From Strigops habroptila (taxonomy: Eukaryota > Chordata > Aves > Psittaciformes > Psittacidae), in NCBI RefSeq assembly GCF_004027225.2, contig NC_044297.2, forward strand, positions 5,414,047-5,478,046: a stretch of DNA of 64,000 nt, in the 5' to 3' direction. A model generated the notes under the pieces. It ran no database searches and was not told where the DNA came from. It saw only the letters and a list, made by a program, of their open reading frames with translations. Positions 12,301-24,236 of the stretch are shown one piece after another. Position 1 is the stretch's first letter, and each line of letters opens with the position of its first letter. Position numbers and translations under genes: made by a program.

Positions 12301-14871
12301 GACCGTGTCAGGCAATCCAGGAGCTTTGTATCCAAAAGAAAGGTCTCACAGCCCGGCCAGGGCAGGGATAGATATTTGGGATCAGATCTGAGCCAGTGTT
12401 AGGCTCCAAGCATCCTAAACCTGAATGATTTCCCAGCAGGAGCCAGAGCAGGCAGCTCTGCCCACGCTGGACTCCTGCCCAGATATTGTCTGCAGATGGC
12501 CAGACCCAACACACTCCCAAATTCAATGGAATTTCTGGACGTGGCAGAGGCACCAGCCTCTCCTGGGCTGGCAGACCCTGCTCGCTTCACTACAACATCA
12601 ATTCCACTCAAGAGCTCAAAAGTGTTTCTATTTAGTTGTAAATGTATATGTATTAGATTATACATTGCAAGTGCAAATAAATTCCATGTATTACGCAAAA
12701 GCCATTTGATTTAGTCCTCACTAACAAGCAGGTGAGCTTTAAAGCAATACATACTGTGAGAAACAAGAATTATGAACAGGTCTGTGGTTTTCCTGTTTCC
12801 TTTTCTTCATTAACCTTTTACAGGCCATCCAGATACCAGCATCTCCTAATAAATATCCCCTCCCCCCCAACATAGGCATCATGAAACTCATTACGGCATC
12901 CACAGCACATGAATTATATGGATACGTTTCACATAACTATGAACATATTTGTGGCAGGCCATACTGATTCTTACGAAAAATATTGATTTGTTAACAACTG
13001 AATGACTGTAGAGCTATTAAATCAGAGCTGTCTATCGCACTCCCTGGCACTAACCAAAAAAAAAAAAAAAGGGTTTATTTTTCCACATTTCTGTATCTAT
13101 TTTATTTGTAAACCACAGAGGGGCAAGTTTGGAAGAGTATGTCCAGGAAGAAGTGCTCTGATGCTCCTAGAGCTGTATCTGCAAAGAGCCTGGACTGCTC
13201 CGATGTTTCAACAGTATAAGGGGACTGATGATTTTTGTTCTCTTAATCTGCCATACATCAGAAGTGACTATCCCCAGTGGGGAAAGGAATGTTGTCACTG
13301 GGAAAGGTGGAGGCAGCCACAGTCTCAGTCATTAGAGCATCTCTGATTTACACAGGAGCAGAGCTGATCCTTTCCCTCCCCTCACTGCAGCTCGCATGCA
13401 ACAACCTTGTGGAAGGCAATGCCATTATCCCAGATTTATGCCACTATAATGGAGGGAAGAATCTTTCCCACTTAGGATTTTTGCAGAGGTGGGGAGAGAC
13501 CAGGGATCGTAGCACCTTCTGAGGACTTTTAAACTGCTCAAATAGGGTTTCCAGTTCATCATTCTGGTGTTAAGGCCTCAGATAAAAGTGCAGGCAGCCA
13601 CGGTTGTTTTCTTTTAAAGAAATACAACTTTCTGCTTTTATTGATTGCTTGCTTTTCATTTTATATCCTTTCTCCTTGCCTGAAATGCGAAAAATGAGTC
13701 CCTGCCACAGGCTCTAAACTTTATACTCCCTCACTATCTCCTCCCTTGCCAGGCCAGCAAAGGGAGAGCACACTGGGTAGTGCCGCAGATTGTGCCATAA
13801 AACCTGGGCATAAGGGCAGGGCCCAGCATGGGGAGCTACCTGTCGCCTCCCCTTCAAAGTGAGTCTTTCAATCAAATCTCCTTAGTGCTATGAATTCCTT
13901 TCCTTCAAGTTTGATAACAAGGACCATGTTTTCCTTTGGAGATTGGGATGTGCTAACACTGACGAAGGGCAGGAGAAGCATACCCAAGGTTTGGGAAGAG
14001 TGACAACATCACAACTTATTCCAGTCCATGGGACTGCTTTGCATGACTATTTCTTGGCTGGTTAGTATAATCCAGCCAAGAGATGATCATAAATGTCTCC
14101 AGCAGCCATCACAGCCTGCTTATTTATCTCTATTTGTTGTTCTTCTCAATAGAATTGCTTTGATTAAGGCTTTTTGTGCTTAAGTGTGCCAAGAGAGGAA
14201 GGCATTCAGCATGCAAAGCATCACCCCACAGCCACTAATGCCACCAGGTGCTCTGCTCCCTTGAAAATCTTGGGGTTTGGAGCTGGGACCAGGAGGGAAA
14301 GTCCTCAGCAAGGAACAGCGTAAGGACATCAAGTAGGATTAGCTCAGCCCTGGTATTTACCTCCCAGTACTCGGTATTAGAGATAACAGCTGATGTTTGA
14401 TGTGCTAAACACGAGGATCTAGGCAGTCCCTGCTCACTTTCTGGATGCAAGATGTTGGACTGTGTGAATTTACACGGGTTTAGGATAATGTTGCTCATGG
14501 CTATCTGGAGGTGGGCTCATCCTCATGGCTTCAAAGATCAACGCCTAAACTAGAGCCAGCTCTTCCACAGCTTGAGGCACCCGAGGCAGCACACCCACAG
14601 CCTCGCCGACTTTGAGCCTATCAAGCTAATTAAAACCCTTCATCTCAGCATGAATGCCATTTAAGAAATGTCAAAGGCAGGCCCAGCCCCTAAGAAGGGA
14701 GGAAAGCAATTAAAAGGGGAAAGAGCAGTCAGGCTAAATAGCGAAGAGATGCAGGAGTTTGAACCATGCAGGAGTTTTTCAATAGCACGAAATGCAGAGC
14801 CAATGGCAGGTGACATGGAGATGGGAGGCAGCCAAAGGCATAAAAGCAGTTAGTGACAAATGTGCCTGGAA
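9331..14871. other. Unique non-coding DNA with homopolymer tracts
   Basis: No gene is supported. Small features are a T14 run at 12123-12136 and an A15 run at 13056-13070. The plus-strand frames at 9742-10155 and 13002-13346 lack splice sites, domains or coding-like codon use. A+T-rich unique sequence dominates at 12600-13080. I see no CR1 or LTR sequence here. Confidence 0.45.
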
Positions 14872-14888
14872 GGGGGGGGGGGGGGGGG
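14872..14888 (+). repeat. Poly(G) tract of 17
   Basis: Seventeen consecutive G residues, an unusually long G-run for vertebrate DNA. It could form a G-quadruplex and is prone to slippage and sequencing error, so its true length may differ. Confidence 0.85.
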
Positions 14889-17800
14889 AGGGAATAAGGA
14901 GTCAGTGTATATACTGGCCTGCCAGTGAATAAAGCTGCTGAGAAGAGACTTCCAGTGAGGAGAGAGAAAATAATGGGAGTGTTTGGTCTCAGAGGGAGAG
15001 GGGGACAGCAGATGCCCAGAGCAAGGAATGAGGAGACCAAGGACTGGGTGCTTCTGCAGCCCAGGTCCCAGTGGCACACAGTGCTACTGAGGAAGCAAGC
15101 ATTCAGCTCTTGAAAAGGAGGGGAAAAAGGAATAGGAAAATATCCTGCACAGCCCCCTACTTGTCCCTGACACCTGAGGCTATCATCTTTGATGTAGGAA
15201 GCTCATTGCCAGAGGGAAGCATGGGAGAGCAGAGTTCACAAAGGAGATAGGTGTACATATGTATGTGCACACACACCCATGACCTCACTGTCTGCTGCAT
15301 TTGAAGAAAAAAAAGAAAAAAAAAAAGTGTTTCCTTTATTCTTGCAAACACTTTGATGTATAAAACAAGTCATTGCCACAACTGGAGAAGAAGGTGTCCC
15401 AGGGGCAAATAGCTCCCTACCTGCCCTTGGGGTTCCTCACTCCTTCTCCTGACCATGCACGGTGCCAAGTCCTGCCAGGGCAGGACACAACCAGGCCAAC
15501 AGGACACAACCAGGCCCTGGGATGTTCTGGAAAGCCGGTGCTGGCTGCACGGATGCTGGCAGTGCTGCGGAGCAGTTTAGCATTGCCATCTAGTGGGGTC
15601 CCCACCATCGCTGCGGCTGGCACTGATTACTATTTACAGGGATGCCTCAGAAATCCTATACATCATACAAAGCCACCCTCTGCACTCTTGATATCACATC
15701 CCTTGCAGCCCGAGAAAGGAGGGGTTTGCTGAAATAGGGACAGATCCAGCAATGCCTGTGTCATCCCCTCTAAGCAGCCCTTGGGAAATGCTGTTCCTCA
15801 TCACAGCCATAGAAGTTGGAAGCAATCCTTCAGATGGTTTTTGTTCTCTCCATCCCTACAGCCTTCACAAGTTGTTTTCTACACAAATATCCCCCTGCCC
15901 TGACTTCTTTTGATTAAGAGGAAGACAGCAGAGGTCAAGTTTTGCCCCCGGCCAGGAGCCGCACAGTTTAGGCCACCCTTGCTAGGAATAGCAGACAGAC
16001 ACCTTTGGTTTGCATGAAAAGAAGTCAGCACCGAGTTAAACTCTGAGCAGAGAGACACAAACTTCCTTCCCCGGCGCACTGAGGGCTTGTTTCAAAGGGT
16101 GCCTTCGGTCAGCAAGCAGTTCGCACTTGGATGACAAAGCCCTTATGGACAAGGGCCAGATCCTGTCACAGACAAGGAGCTGAGGTTCAGAGCAGGAGGA
16201 GTGACTTCTCCAAGGGCGCAAGAGATGAGGCCACATCTTGCAACCCTGGCACAAAACCACTCACACCCAAACACCCACAGTAGATGTGCCACAGAGCACC
16301 CGAGCATCACCGTGGGATGCAGGGCTGAGCGGCCACCTCCTCAAATCCTGGTGCCCAGCTCCAAGCAGGATTATTCTCCACAGATAATTTATCTATTTAT
16401 CTATCTAAAGATAAATAGCATTTCTTCATAGAGCTGGTAAAAGCCAAGCACAGCCTGGACACTGATGTGGGAATGAGGAAACTGCTTGGGATGGGCAATA
16501 AATGTTTCAGCAAACAGTAAGATTGGAAGAAAGGCCATACGCAGTGCAGGAGAGCTCCGATTGCCATCCAGCTCTAAATGATTCATGTCCCTCACTGCCT
16601 ATTCCAGGAAGACCCAGTTACCAACATTTTCTTCTAATCATGGAGATATTTGATACTTTGTGGAAAGAGCCAAGGAGCAGGTTGCCTTTGCCCAGCACTC
16701 AGTGCCCCATGTCCAGGGCCAGACAGAGCCACAAAGAGCTTGTTGCAGCTTGGAGAGTGCAGAACTGAAATACCAAGCTGGTACCGAGGGGGTACCAGAC
16801 CCCTTGGGCCAGGTTTGGATCAGGGCAAAGGGTGGCAAATCCTTGTCCCAGAACAGCTTTGTCAGAGCCAGAACCAGAGTTGTGTTACAGAGCAGCTGTA
16901 ACACAACAGCAATGTCAGCAGCGTTCAGAATTGAAGTTTTCTGAACGTGCGCTTAATTTGGAATTAATGGGATATTTTTTCCCCCTGCACTAGTTGAAAA
17001 GGAAAAAAATTATTATTAAACACAAAATCTCTGAGCTTTGACAACTAGGTAGTAAATATCCATCCAGCACATGGCTGCTAATTCCCAATAAATATGTTTC
17101 TTTCAATAACCAGCTGGTTTTAATTTAACAAACAAATAGCTGTCTGGTAAAATTGGAATTAATTGAATGTTTGGAGACCTTAATGGAAAATAGCATTTGT
17201 GGGTCAGTCCTCACCCCTGGCCTGTGCATCCTCCCCGCCCCAGTGCAGTGGGAATGTGGAGCTGGATGCTGGTAGGGAAAAGCAAAACTACATGGGTGCC
17301 CCTGAGCCTGTCTAGCCAAACACATCCCTCACCGCTCCCAGCTGTGCAGTGGTCATTGCACAAGGGAGCACTTTGTGGGTGCTCCTGAAAACCCAATTGC
17401 TCACACCATGTCACCCTCATTCCTGGCTGCTCCATACATTGGGCAATAACTCTGATAAGTTAATACTTTATTTGCACATCACCTGCCCTGCTTGGTATGC
17501 CCCACAACAGGGTTAACTAGGAAGGAATAGAAAAGCAAACCAGACAAGTTATTTCCCAAATCTGACTTTTCCAGGAGCAGTCTGTGCTATTGCTGGGTAT
17601 CCCTGGTAGAAGGAAGAAAGCCCAAGCAGCAGTATCCAGACATTTTGGCTCAGATACAGCAGCCAAGCAGCCCAGAGTGTCATTTGCAGGGGGATAGAAC
17701 CTGGAGAACTGGACTGGGGAAAGAAATTCAAGCACATTGTTGCAGGGGGCACCTCTGCTGCCTGCCACCATCCTGCTCCCAGCCCTGGGAAATACACTTC

Positions 17801-19346
17801 CAGCTTTAAGCAGCAATAAAGTGGCTCCATCAATTGAGCAAACAGAGGGAAATTGGCCCAAATGACTCCCATGGGAAGCTGGGCACACAAGTCCCCATCC
17901 AGGGCGCAATCACATATCTACTGAATCAATGCCTTTGTTTCCTATTAACGACCCTGCTGGAGGCACTGGTGGCCAGTCTATGCCTCTGAGTTATTGTTTT
18001 GAGTCATTACAACAAATTACAGCACTTAGCACCTTTCACAGCAGTCACCGATGACTTTTGTCACTCAGGAGCATCCCTTCAGGTTTTCTGTTTGGAAAAC
18101 AAACCGGATGAATAGCCCAGCCTGCCTTGCAGCACCCATCCCAGCCTGGGATGCTCTGTACACCTGCATGGAATGGACACCCCTAAAGCCTGACCAAGCA
18201 ACAGCTCTGGCTGCAACGCCTGCATCCAGGCAAGCCTCCTTTATCCCTGAGCACCGGAAGAACCAACAGCACAGTCAAGGCGATTTACGCCTGCTCCTTC
18301 CGTCAAGGATCTCTGAGCACTCTCCAAGTATTTCTTTGACTTGCCCACAGATTTTTTAATATGTTTTTCTGACACAGCCAGAAAAACAGTTGTACCAAGC
18401 ACCTACAATGCACTTTTCACATTCTCCGTGCATCCAATCCCACGAGATTCAGCTGGAAGCCCGAACCCAGCACATCAGCAGCTTTTGCAGTGCTTTACAG
18501 GGATAAAAACATTTCCATGAGCAAGAAACAACCTGGCCCTGAAGTTCAGGCTTAGAGCTGCTGTGTGATGCAGCACCACCAGCAGAAGCAACACGAATCA
18601 TGTCTGGCCTTAGAAGACTTTCACACCCTGTTTTACAAGTGGGAGAGGAAGGGGCAAGCACATGGAGCTGCAGGTACCAGCTGAAGGGCACAGCAATAAT
18701 GCTTTAAAATCCTTTACATGATGGCATGGCTTCATCTCTGGAGCTGAATCAGCAGTGAAAGGAAGGGAGGAACAGGAAGACAGGGGCTGAATGCTGCTTC
18801 CCAGCACTGAAGCAGGGGATTAAATGAGCACATAAAAGACCTTGCCAGACACCATGCAAAACCGCTTAATCAGAAAATTGCCTCTTGACCAGTGCGAGAC
18901 TTTCCAGCTGCCACGGAGATCCCTGTCTTTGTGAAAGGGTTACAGCAGGGCAGAGTTAAATATCTCTTTATTAAATCCAAGGGTCAGGGATACAGTGCCA
19001 GCCTGTTTGCTTATTGCAGAGAACAAGCTGTGACCCCGAAAGGTCCAGAAGCTGCGACACCGAGCTGAGAATGAATTGCAGACACTTCAAAGATGATGAG
19101 ATGGAAGGTCAGGCTGCCTCCCCTGTAGCTTCCCCCCAGGCTGCCTCCAGCTTTCAGCTCTTTCCTCCTGCACCCTGAACTCCTGAGAGTGCAAATGGAA
19201 AGGGTCAGGGCCAGGAGACATCAGGGCTGATGTACCCAAACAGCATCAGTCAGCTGCAAAGTAAACAGGGATGCTGCCTCCGATGCAGAGGGGACTGTAT
19301 TCCCTATTTCAAATGAGAAAAGAAAACCTGTAACAGATCAAGGGGG
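14889..19346. other. Unique non-coding DNA with minor repeats
   Basis: A 19-base unit (caggacacaaccaggccaa) is tandemly duplicated at 15481-15516. A small TTTATC/TATC repeat lies at 16387-16416. An A+T-rich stretch at 16950-17190 has several TTAATT steps and may be a regulatory element, unproven. Open frames on both strands, such as 17517-17909, have no exon hallmarks. Confidence 0.45.
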
Positions 19347-19419
19347 AAAAAAAAAAAAAAAAAAACCGCGGGAGAGAAAAGATTGATGCTGATGTCTCAG
19401 GGAAAGAAAAAAAAAAAAA
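19347..19419 (+). repeat. Paired poly(A) tracts
   Basis: An A19 run (19347-19365) and a second A-rich run ending near 19419 flank a short G+C-containing segment (ccgcgggagag). No target duplication flanks them and no retroposon body is recognisable, so they are listed as simple repeats. Confidence 0.7.
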
Positions 19420-21834
19420 CAAACAAAAAATCATTTCCTTTCCATTTTCTAGAGATGAACTGATTACACCTGATGATGTACATGAACACCAGCCAGCACA
19501 TACCATCCCTAGGTATGCGCCGGCACACACGCGGCAGCTGGAAGTGCTCCCAGTTGACAGATTGGGCTGTTTGGCCACAATAATTCCTGTATCCACAGCA
19601 TAGCAAGTTCTGAAAAGCTGATATCTGGGAGAGGACCCCAGACTTTAATTATATCTTATTTCACAGCTGCAGTCAACTCCTGCTACAGCTTAATAAACAG
19701 GTTGCATGAACCATGAACATATTTTGTTAATTTTCCTTGGGAAAATTGAGTTTTTACTACCATTTTGGCAGAAATGTTTATCAAAGCAATTACAACAAAT
19801 TGGGGAGAAATTGAAAACATCTGCAACAAAAAAAACCCCTAAACCCACAAACAAAACCAGCTTTGGGACAGAAGGGCAACAGTGAGTCTGGGCAAGTCCA
19901 AAATGCACTTTTCAGCAGAGTAGATGACCCTACGTATGTTTTTATTTCTCCCCACATTAAACATTGGGAAAAGGTGGTTCAGAATTGAATCATTTGAGTT
20001 TAACGTATGTGTGTGTAAATGGGAGCTTTTCTTTCTATCTGGGTGTATTGACAGTTATGCAACCAGGTAATTATCTAGAATAGGAAGAGGAAAAAACTAA
20101 AGGGGGGAAAGGAGCATCTGTAATAGAAGTACTGGACTGAGAAGAAAACCATTAATTCCTACCTATTAGGCTATGGACAGTACCCTTGGGGGGAAAAAAC
20201 ATCAAATACAAGCCTAACTTGGTCCATCTTTTTATAAAACAGATGAGTTTTCCTTTTTCCTGCCTGGAAGACTTAAGGCTCCTCATGTGTGCATACCACA
20301 CAAGAACCATGAGGCCTCCCCAGGAATTAGCCTAAGCCTTATTATAACAGAAGAAACAAAAATAATTGCTTAGCCCCCCTTGAAGCCCTCACTCTGGACC
20401 AGCTCAGTAGTTCTATGAATTGTTTTCCACCAGTTTTTCATCAGAATCATGATACTAACAACATCCACTCCATTCTACATCAATACACTAAATACCTTTT
20501 TCATTTTCCCCCACCAAAAAAAAAAAAAAAAAAAAGTTTCAATATGTTGCTCACCGTATAAGGGATTTTCCCCCACACTTTTTTCACACCTTGCCACTAC
20601 CCATATTCAGAAGGGCTGGAGGAAGCTCTCATTGGCACCACTTCAGGCTTGCAGACACTTTCGGGCTCACCACAGCATCCTGCATCCCTGCCTGGTCCCT
20701 TGGGACCACATCAACTCACTGGTGCCCAGCTCCTCTCCAGCAGCAGTTGTACAACTCATTAATGAATCCTTATTTCAATAAATTCCCTGTGAATGGGATT
20801 CAAACAAACCTCAGCAGCGAAGGCTGAGTGATCAAAACAGATCAGCCAGGACATGAAAGAAGGTAGGTTGAAGCAGAAATGTGGTGGTACAGCAGTGATT
20901 TTCATACTTTTATTCTTTTCTTCCCCCTCCCTCTTCCTCTCCATCATTTCTTATGAAATGATTAAGTTCAGTCAGAACATTGATTTTGATGGCTAAGAGA
21001 TCTGATGTGCTTAGCTGTCAGGAGATGCTCTGCGTTTAGCATCTGTAATAACTTGCAGACACCATGACATGAAGCTGCTTTGCATACACCAGTCCCCACA
21101 AGAAAAAACCCACCAAACGCTTGTCAAACAAGAAAGAAATGTGTCTGCCAGTGTTGAGACCAGGCATCCTGGCAGATAATGGCAAAAGACTAAGGGTTAA
21201 CCTTACCCAGAGCAAAGATACACAGCGAGAAGTTGAAACGTGAATTTGCATCTGCTTAAATGATAAAGTGATGCCAGGATTTCTTGGAGGAGGAGGCAGA
21301 AAGCAAGAAAAATGAAGAGGACATGCTGCCTCAGAGCCTTAAGAAGCAGCAGCTGAAGCTCCATACGTGGAGGGTCTCTGTTCAGCCCAGCTCCCTGCAA
21401 TTGACCCATTTTGGATATGATTTTAGTGCTGAAACAAGCCCAAATAATCCACATAAATTCTTTTTCTGGCAGTCAAACCTTTTGCCAGGAGTTTAAATCC
21501 CACAAAAAGACTCTTAATACCTCCCCTACCAAGAAAAAAACCACAACATTACCACAATTGCTGCTTTAATTGTTTCCTTGAACAAACTAAGATACACCCA
21601 CAGGAACACTTCGCACAAGGAGCTCTGCTGGGATAGAAAAGCAGTTTAAAAGAAAGAAGAAATCACACCCTCTGCCGACATGAACATCCCCATGCACATT
21701 TTAAGCACAGCCTATGTGTGATGCTCAAATCCTTCCTTCCTTTCCCACAATCCAGAGGCCTAAAAGGGCATTGATGGTGCATGACAGCTGCAGGATTGAG
21801 CTTTATGGACCCGTCCACTTCAGATGTGATCCTG
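19420..21834. other. Unique non-coding DNA
   Basis: Outside the A20 run there is no recognisable repeat. A 48-base minus-strand frame (21204-21251) ends in a GTAAGG donor and starts after a TTTAAG acceptor. It is too short to separate from chance. No gene called. Confidence 0.4.
20516..20535 (+). repeat. Poly(A) tract of 20
   Basis: An uninterrupted A20 run. The preceding sequence matches no SINE or CR1, and no flanking duplication is evident. Confidence 0.8.
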
Positions 21835-21840
21835 TTTATT
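21835..21840 (-). terminator. Candidate AATAAA polyadenylation signal
   Basis: TTTATT on the plus strand reads AATAAA on the minus strand. It lies about 270 bases downstream of the stop codon of the candidate terminal exon at 22110-22255, a normal distance for a vertebrate 3' UTR. The hexamer is common by chance, so it counts only together with that exon. Confidence 0.25.
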
Positions 21841-22109
21841 GCTAAAATTGTCCTTAGTGCTTTGATGAAAGCAACATTTGGTCACTTAATGGCCAGGAGG
21901 ACATCTGACAGTGCCTCTCGTACCTGTAATTTAGCATAATTGGCCATGGCCTTCATTGTTCCACTATGAAAACGAAAGCTTATTACTGTGGCAGTAAAAA
22001 GAGAAGGGGAAGGAGAGAATAAAAGAAATGAAAATGAAGGGACTTTTAGCAGAGGGTGGCTTAGTGCTTCTGGGGGAGATTGGCACCTCCAATAAGTACC
22101 GGGCTAATT

Positions 22110-22255
22110 TCACTGTGGTGAGCGGAAGTGATGGATGGAGGTAGTTACGAGCACCATGACGGCAATGAAGATGATACACACCAATGCACAGAGCTCCACC
22201 TGCACGTCTTGTTCCTCCACTCTGCCTCTTCCAGATGTGTGAGACAGGGAAAGCA
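22110..22255 (-). CDS. Candidate terminal exon: C-terminal transmembrane segment
   Basis: On the minus strand an acceptor (ctttcccacag) at the 22256 side opens a 47-codon frame ending in TGA at 22112-22110. Residues 1-20 are polar and acidic (VEEQDVQVE). They are followed by a hydrophobic run of about 18 residues including CALVCIIFIAVMVLVTT, then a short basic tail (HHFRSPQ) and the stop. That is the layout of a type I single-pass membrane protein with a tiny cytoplasmic tail. Codon third positions are mostly G or C in the hydrophobic run. Two other frames are also open here, which weakens the call. A GTGAAA donor overlaps the stop, so it might instead be internal. The protein family is not recognised. 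Confidence 0.35.
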
Positions 22256-24095
22256 CTGTGGGAAAGCCCCTGTGCCACCCTGGCACACACAGGCTTCACT
22301 CCACTCTGGGAAGAGGGGTAGGAGTTATGAACCTAAAGCCTGTAATTCTGCCCCCATTAAAGCCACACATGATGATATTAATCTGCCACAGAGCATCAGC
22401 GTCTCAGCAGAGCCTAATCTGGTCAAGCAGCTGCTTGGGTTATTTAACAAACTGGCACCACCGAGCTCATCCCAGAGAAGACGCCGGGATGCTGGAGGAT
22501 GGGAGGATGCGCAGGGCTGGAGAGTGGGGCAGAGCATAGAGCAACCAGGTTTTGCTGGGGGTATTCCCAGGTTTGGGACAGGGTCTCTGGCAGAGCTCAG
22601 TGAGGGCACAAGGCTGCAAATGTAGTCACAAGCATCAGCAGAGGGATGCAGAGGGCAGAGAAATGTTGCTCAGCCCCTTTCTTTGGCTATGAACCTGCTG
22701 ACCATACCCTTCAAGTTCCCTCCTCTCCGAGCTGTGCAATACTCTTAGTCTCTGATCAGAACTAAGAATAAAATGAGGTGAATGTCAAACCACTCCAGAC
22801 AACAAAAATAAACAGCAACAACACTTTGCAGCCTCAGTTCCTTGGCATGGGCTCATCATTGGTGGCTTTTGAAGACAACTCACTCATTTCATCTCTCCAT
22901 CCAATCTGGCACTAAAAATAAACTGCTATTTTCCTACAGGTTCTCAGGTACAAAGCAGAAAGAGAGCTTTGTAATTTATTTGAAAGAAAGGAGGTATTTT
23001 CTTTTTAATCCCCTAAACAGCAATTTTTTCCCCCCTTCTGCAATGTTCCATATCTCTGGGATTTTTTAATTTTTTGTTTTTATTTTAGAAAATAAATTAA
23101 TGCACAGAACAAAACACTGCCACAAAACAAAGCAGAGAGGGTTTGTTTGTCCTCAGCAAAGGAATGGAGATGACAGCCAGCCAGCCTTCCACCACAAGTA
23201 TGGACCAGAGTTGCACTGCTTTGTCTTGTCTTTGATGCCTCAAATTAAAACGTGGTGGAAGACGGTAATTAAAAAGAAATCCTGAGAATCACTTGGTTTT
23301 TTTGCATTCATCCAATTCTCAAGATTTAACCCTTTGAAAGGCTTCTCTCCACCAATAGGTGTTGCCTGCAACTGCTCAGAACTGAAGGGGAAAGTGAGAT
23401 TCACACTATGTGCCTGAGATTTCCCTGTAGGATGAGAAGGATTGTGCTTGAGCTGAGGACCAGAGGGAAAAGGGACCCTGCAGCAAAACCCAAATCCTTG
23501 AAAATTCATATCAAGAGGAGGTTGGAGCAGAAGAGTGAGGATGAGGTGGTTTCCTCCCCTTCTCCACCACACACACCCCCTAGCATTCATGCCCTGCAAC
23601 TTCTTGCTTCCCAAAAATCAGTCTTCCTGTTTTTCACCCAAGGTATAAACACAGCCCTCTTCTTCACCAGGGAATGCACTTCGTGCACAGAGTCAGGGAG
23701 GCTGAGAATGCTTCAGGCTTGATTTATGGCTCTGCAAATGATTCACTGAACGACCTCAAGGAGAGTGCTTTCCCTTAGTATGAGTCAAATCCTGTACATG
23801 CTCACAAGTGCATCTGCCATCATCCTGAGAGCACTTATCCTGCACCTGTGCTGGTGTAAATATGGAGAGAGGTTGGTTTTCTTCACTGCTACCTCCTCTA
23901 CCCTGCTATAAAATGTGACTCATACTGGCAATTCTCCCAGTGGAAGGTTGCAAGGCTAAATGAATGTGTGCAGAGTGCTTCGAGACGCTGGAAATCGTTT
24001 TATGAATGCAGGGTATTAATAATCTTAGTGTAGTTACCATAAAAGAGAAAGGTGACTTAGTGTTTTTTGTGTCTGAGAATTGCCATGCACAAAAT
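22256..24095. other. Unique non-coding DNA
   Basis: No repeat family is recognisable. A minus-strand frame at 23240-23614 is open but lacks a donor. A short minus-strand frame ending near 23650 has only a weak GTGAAA donor. Neither is called as an exon. Confidence 0.4.
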
Positions 24096-24236
24096 TCATA
24101 GGATTACAGAATCATTTAGGTTGGAAAAGACCTTTAAGATCATCAAGTCCAACCGTTAACCCATCAGTGACAAGCCCACCACTAAACCATGTCACTAAGG
24201 GCCTCATCTACATGTCTTTTAAATACCACCAGAGAG
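24096..24236 (-). mobile_element. CR1 LINE 3' fragment, diverged subfamily
   Basis: The plus strand reads the reverse complement of a CR1 3' end: 'cagaatcatttaggttgg', 'aaaagacctttaagatcatc', 'aagtccaaccgttaaccc', and 'aaaccatgtcactaaggg'. The 'ttaggttggaaaagacc' wording and 'ccactaaaccatgtc' differ from the 'gggttggaagggacc' type found elsewhere in the window, so this is another CR1 subfamily, probably older. Only about 140 bases remain. Confidence 0.9.
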
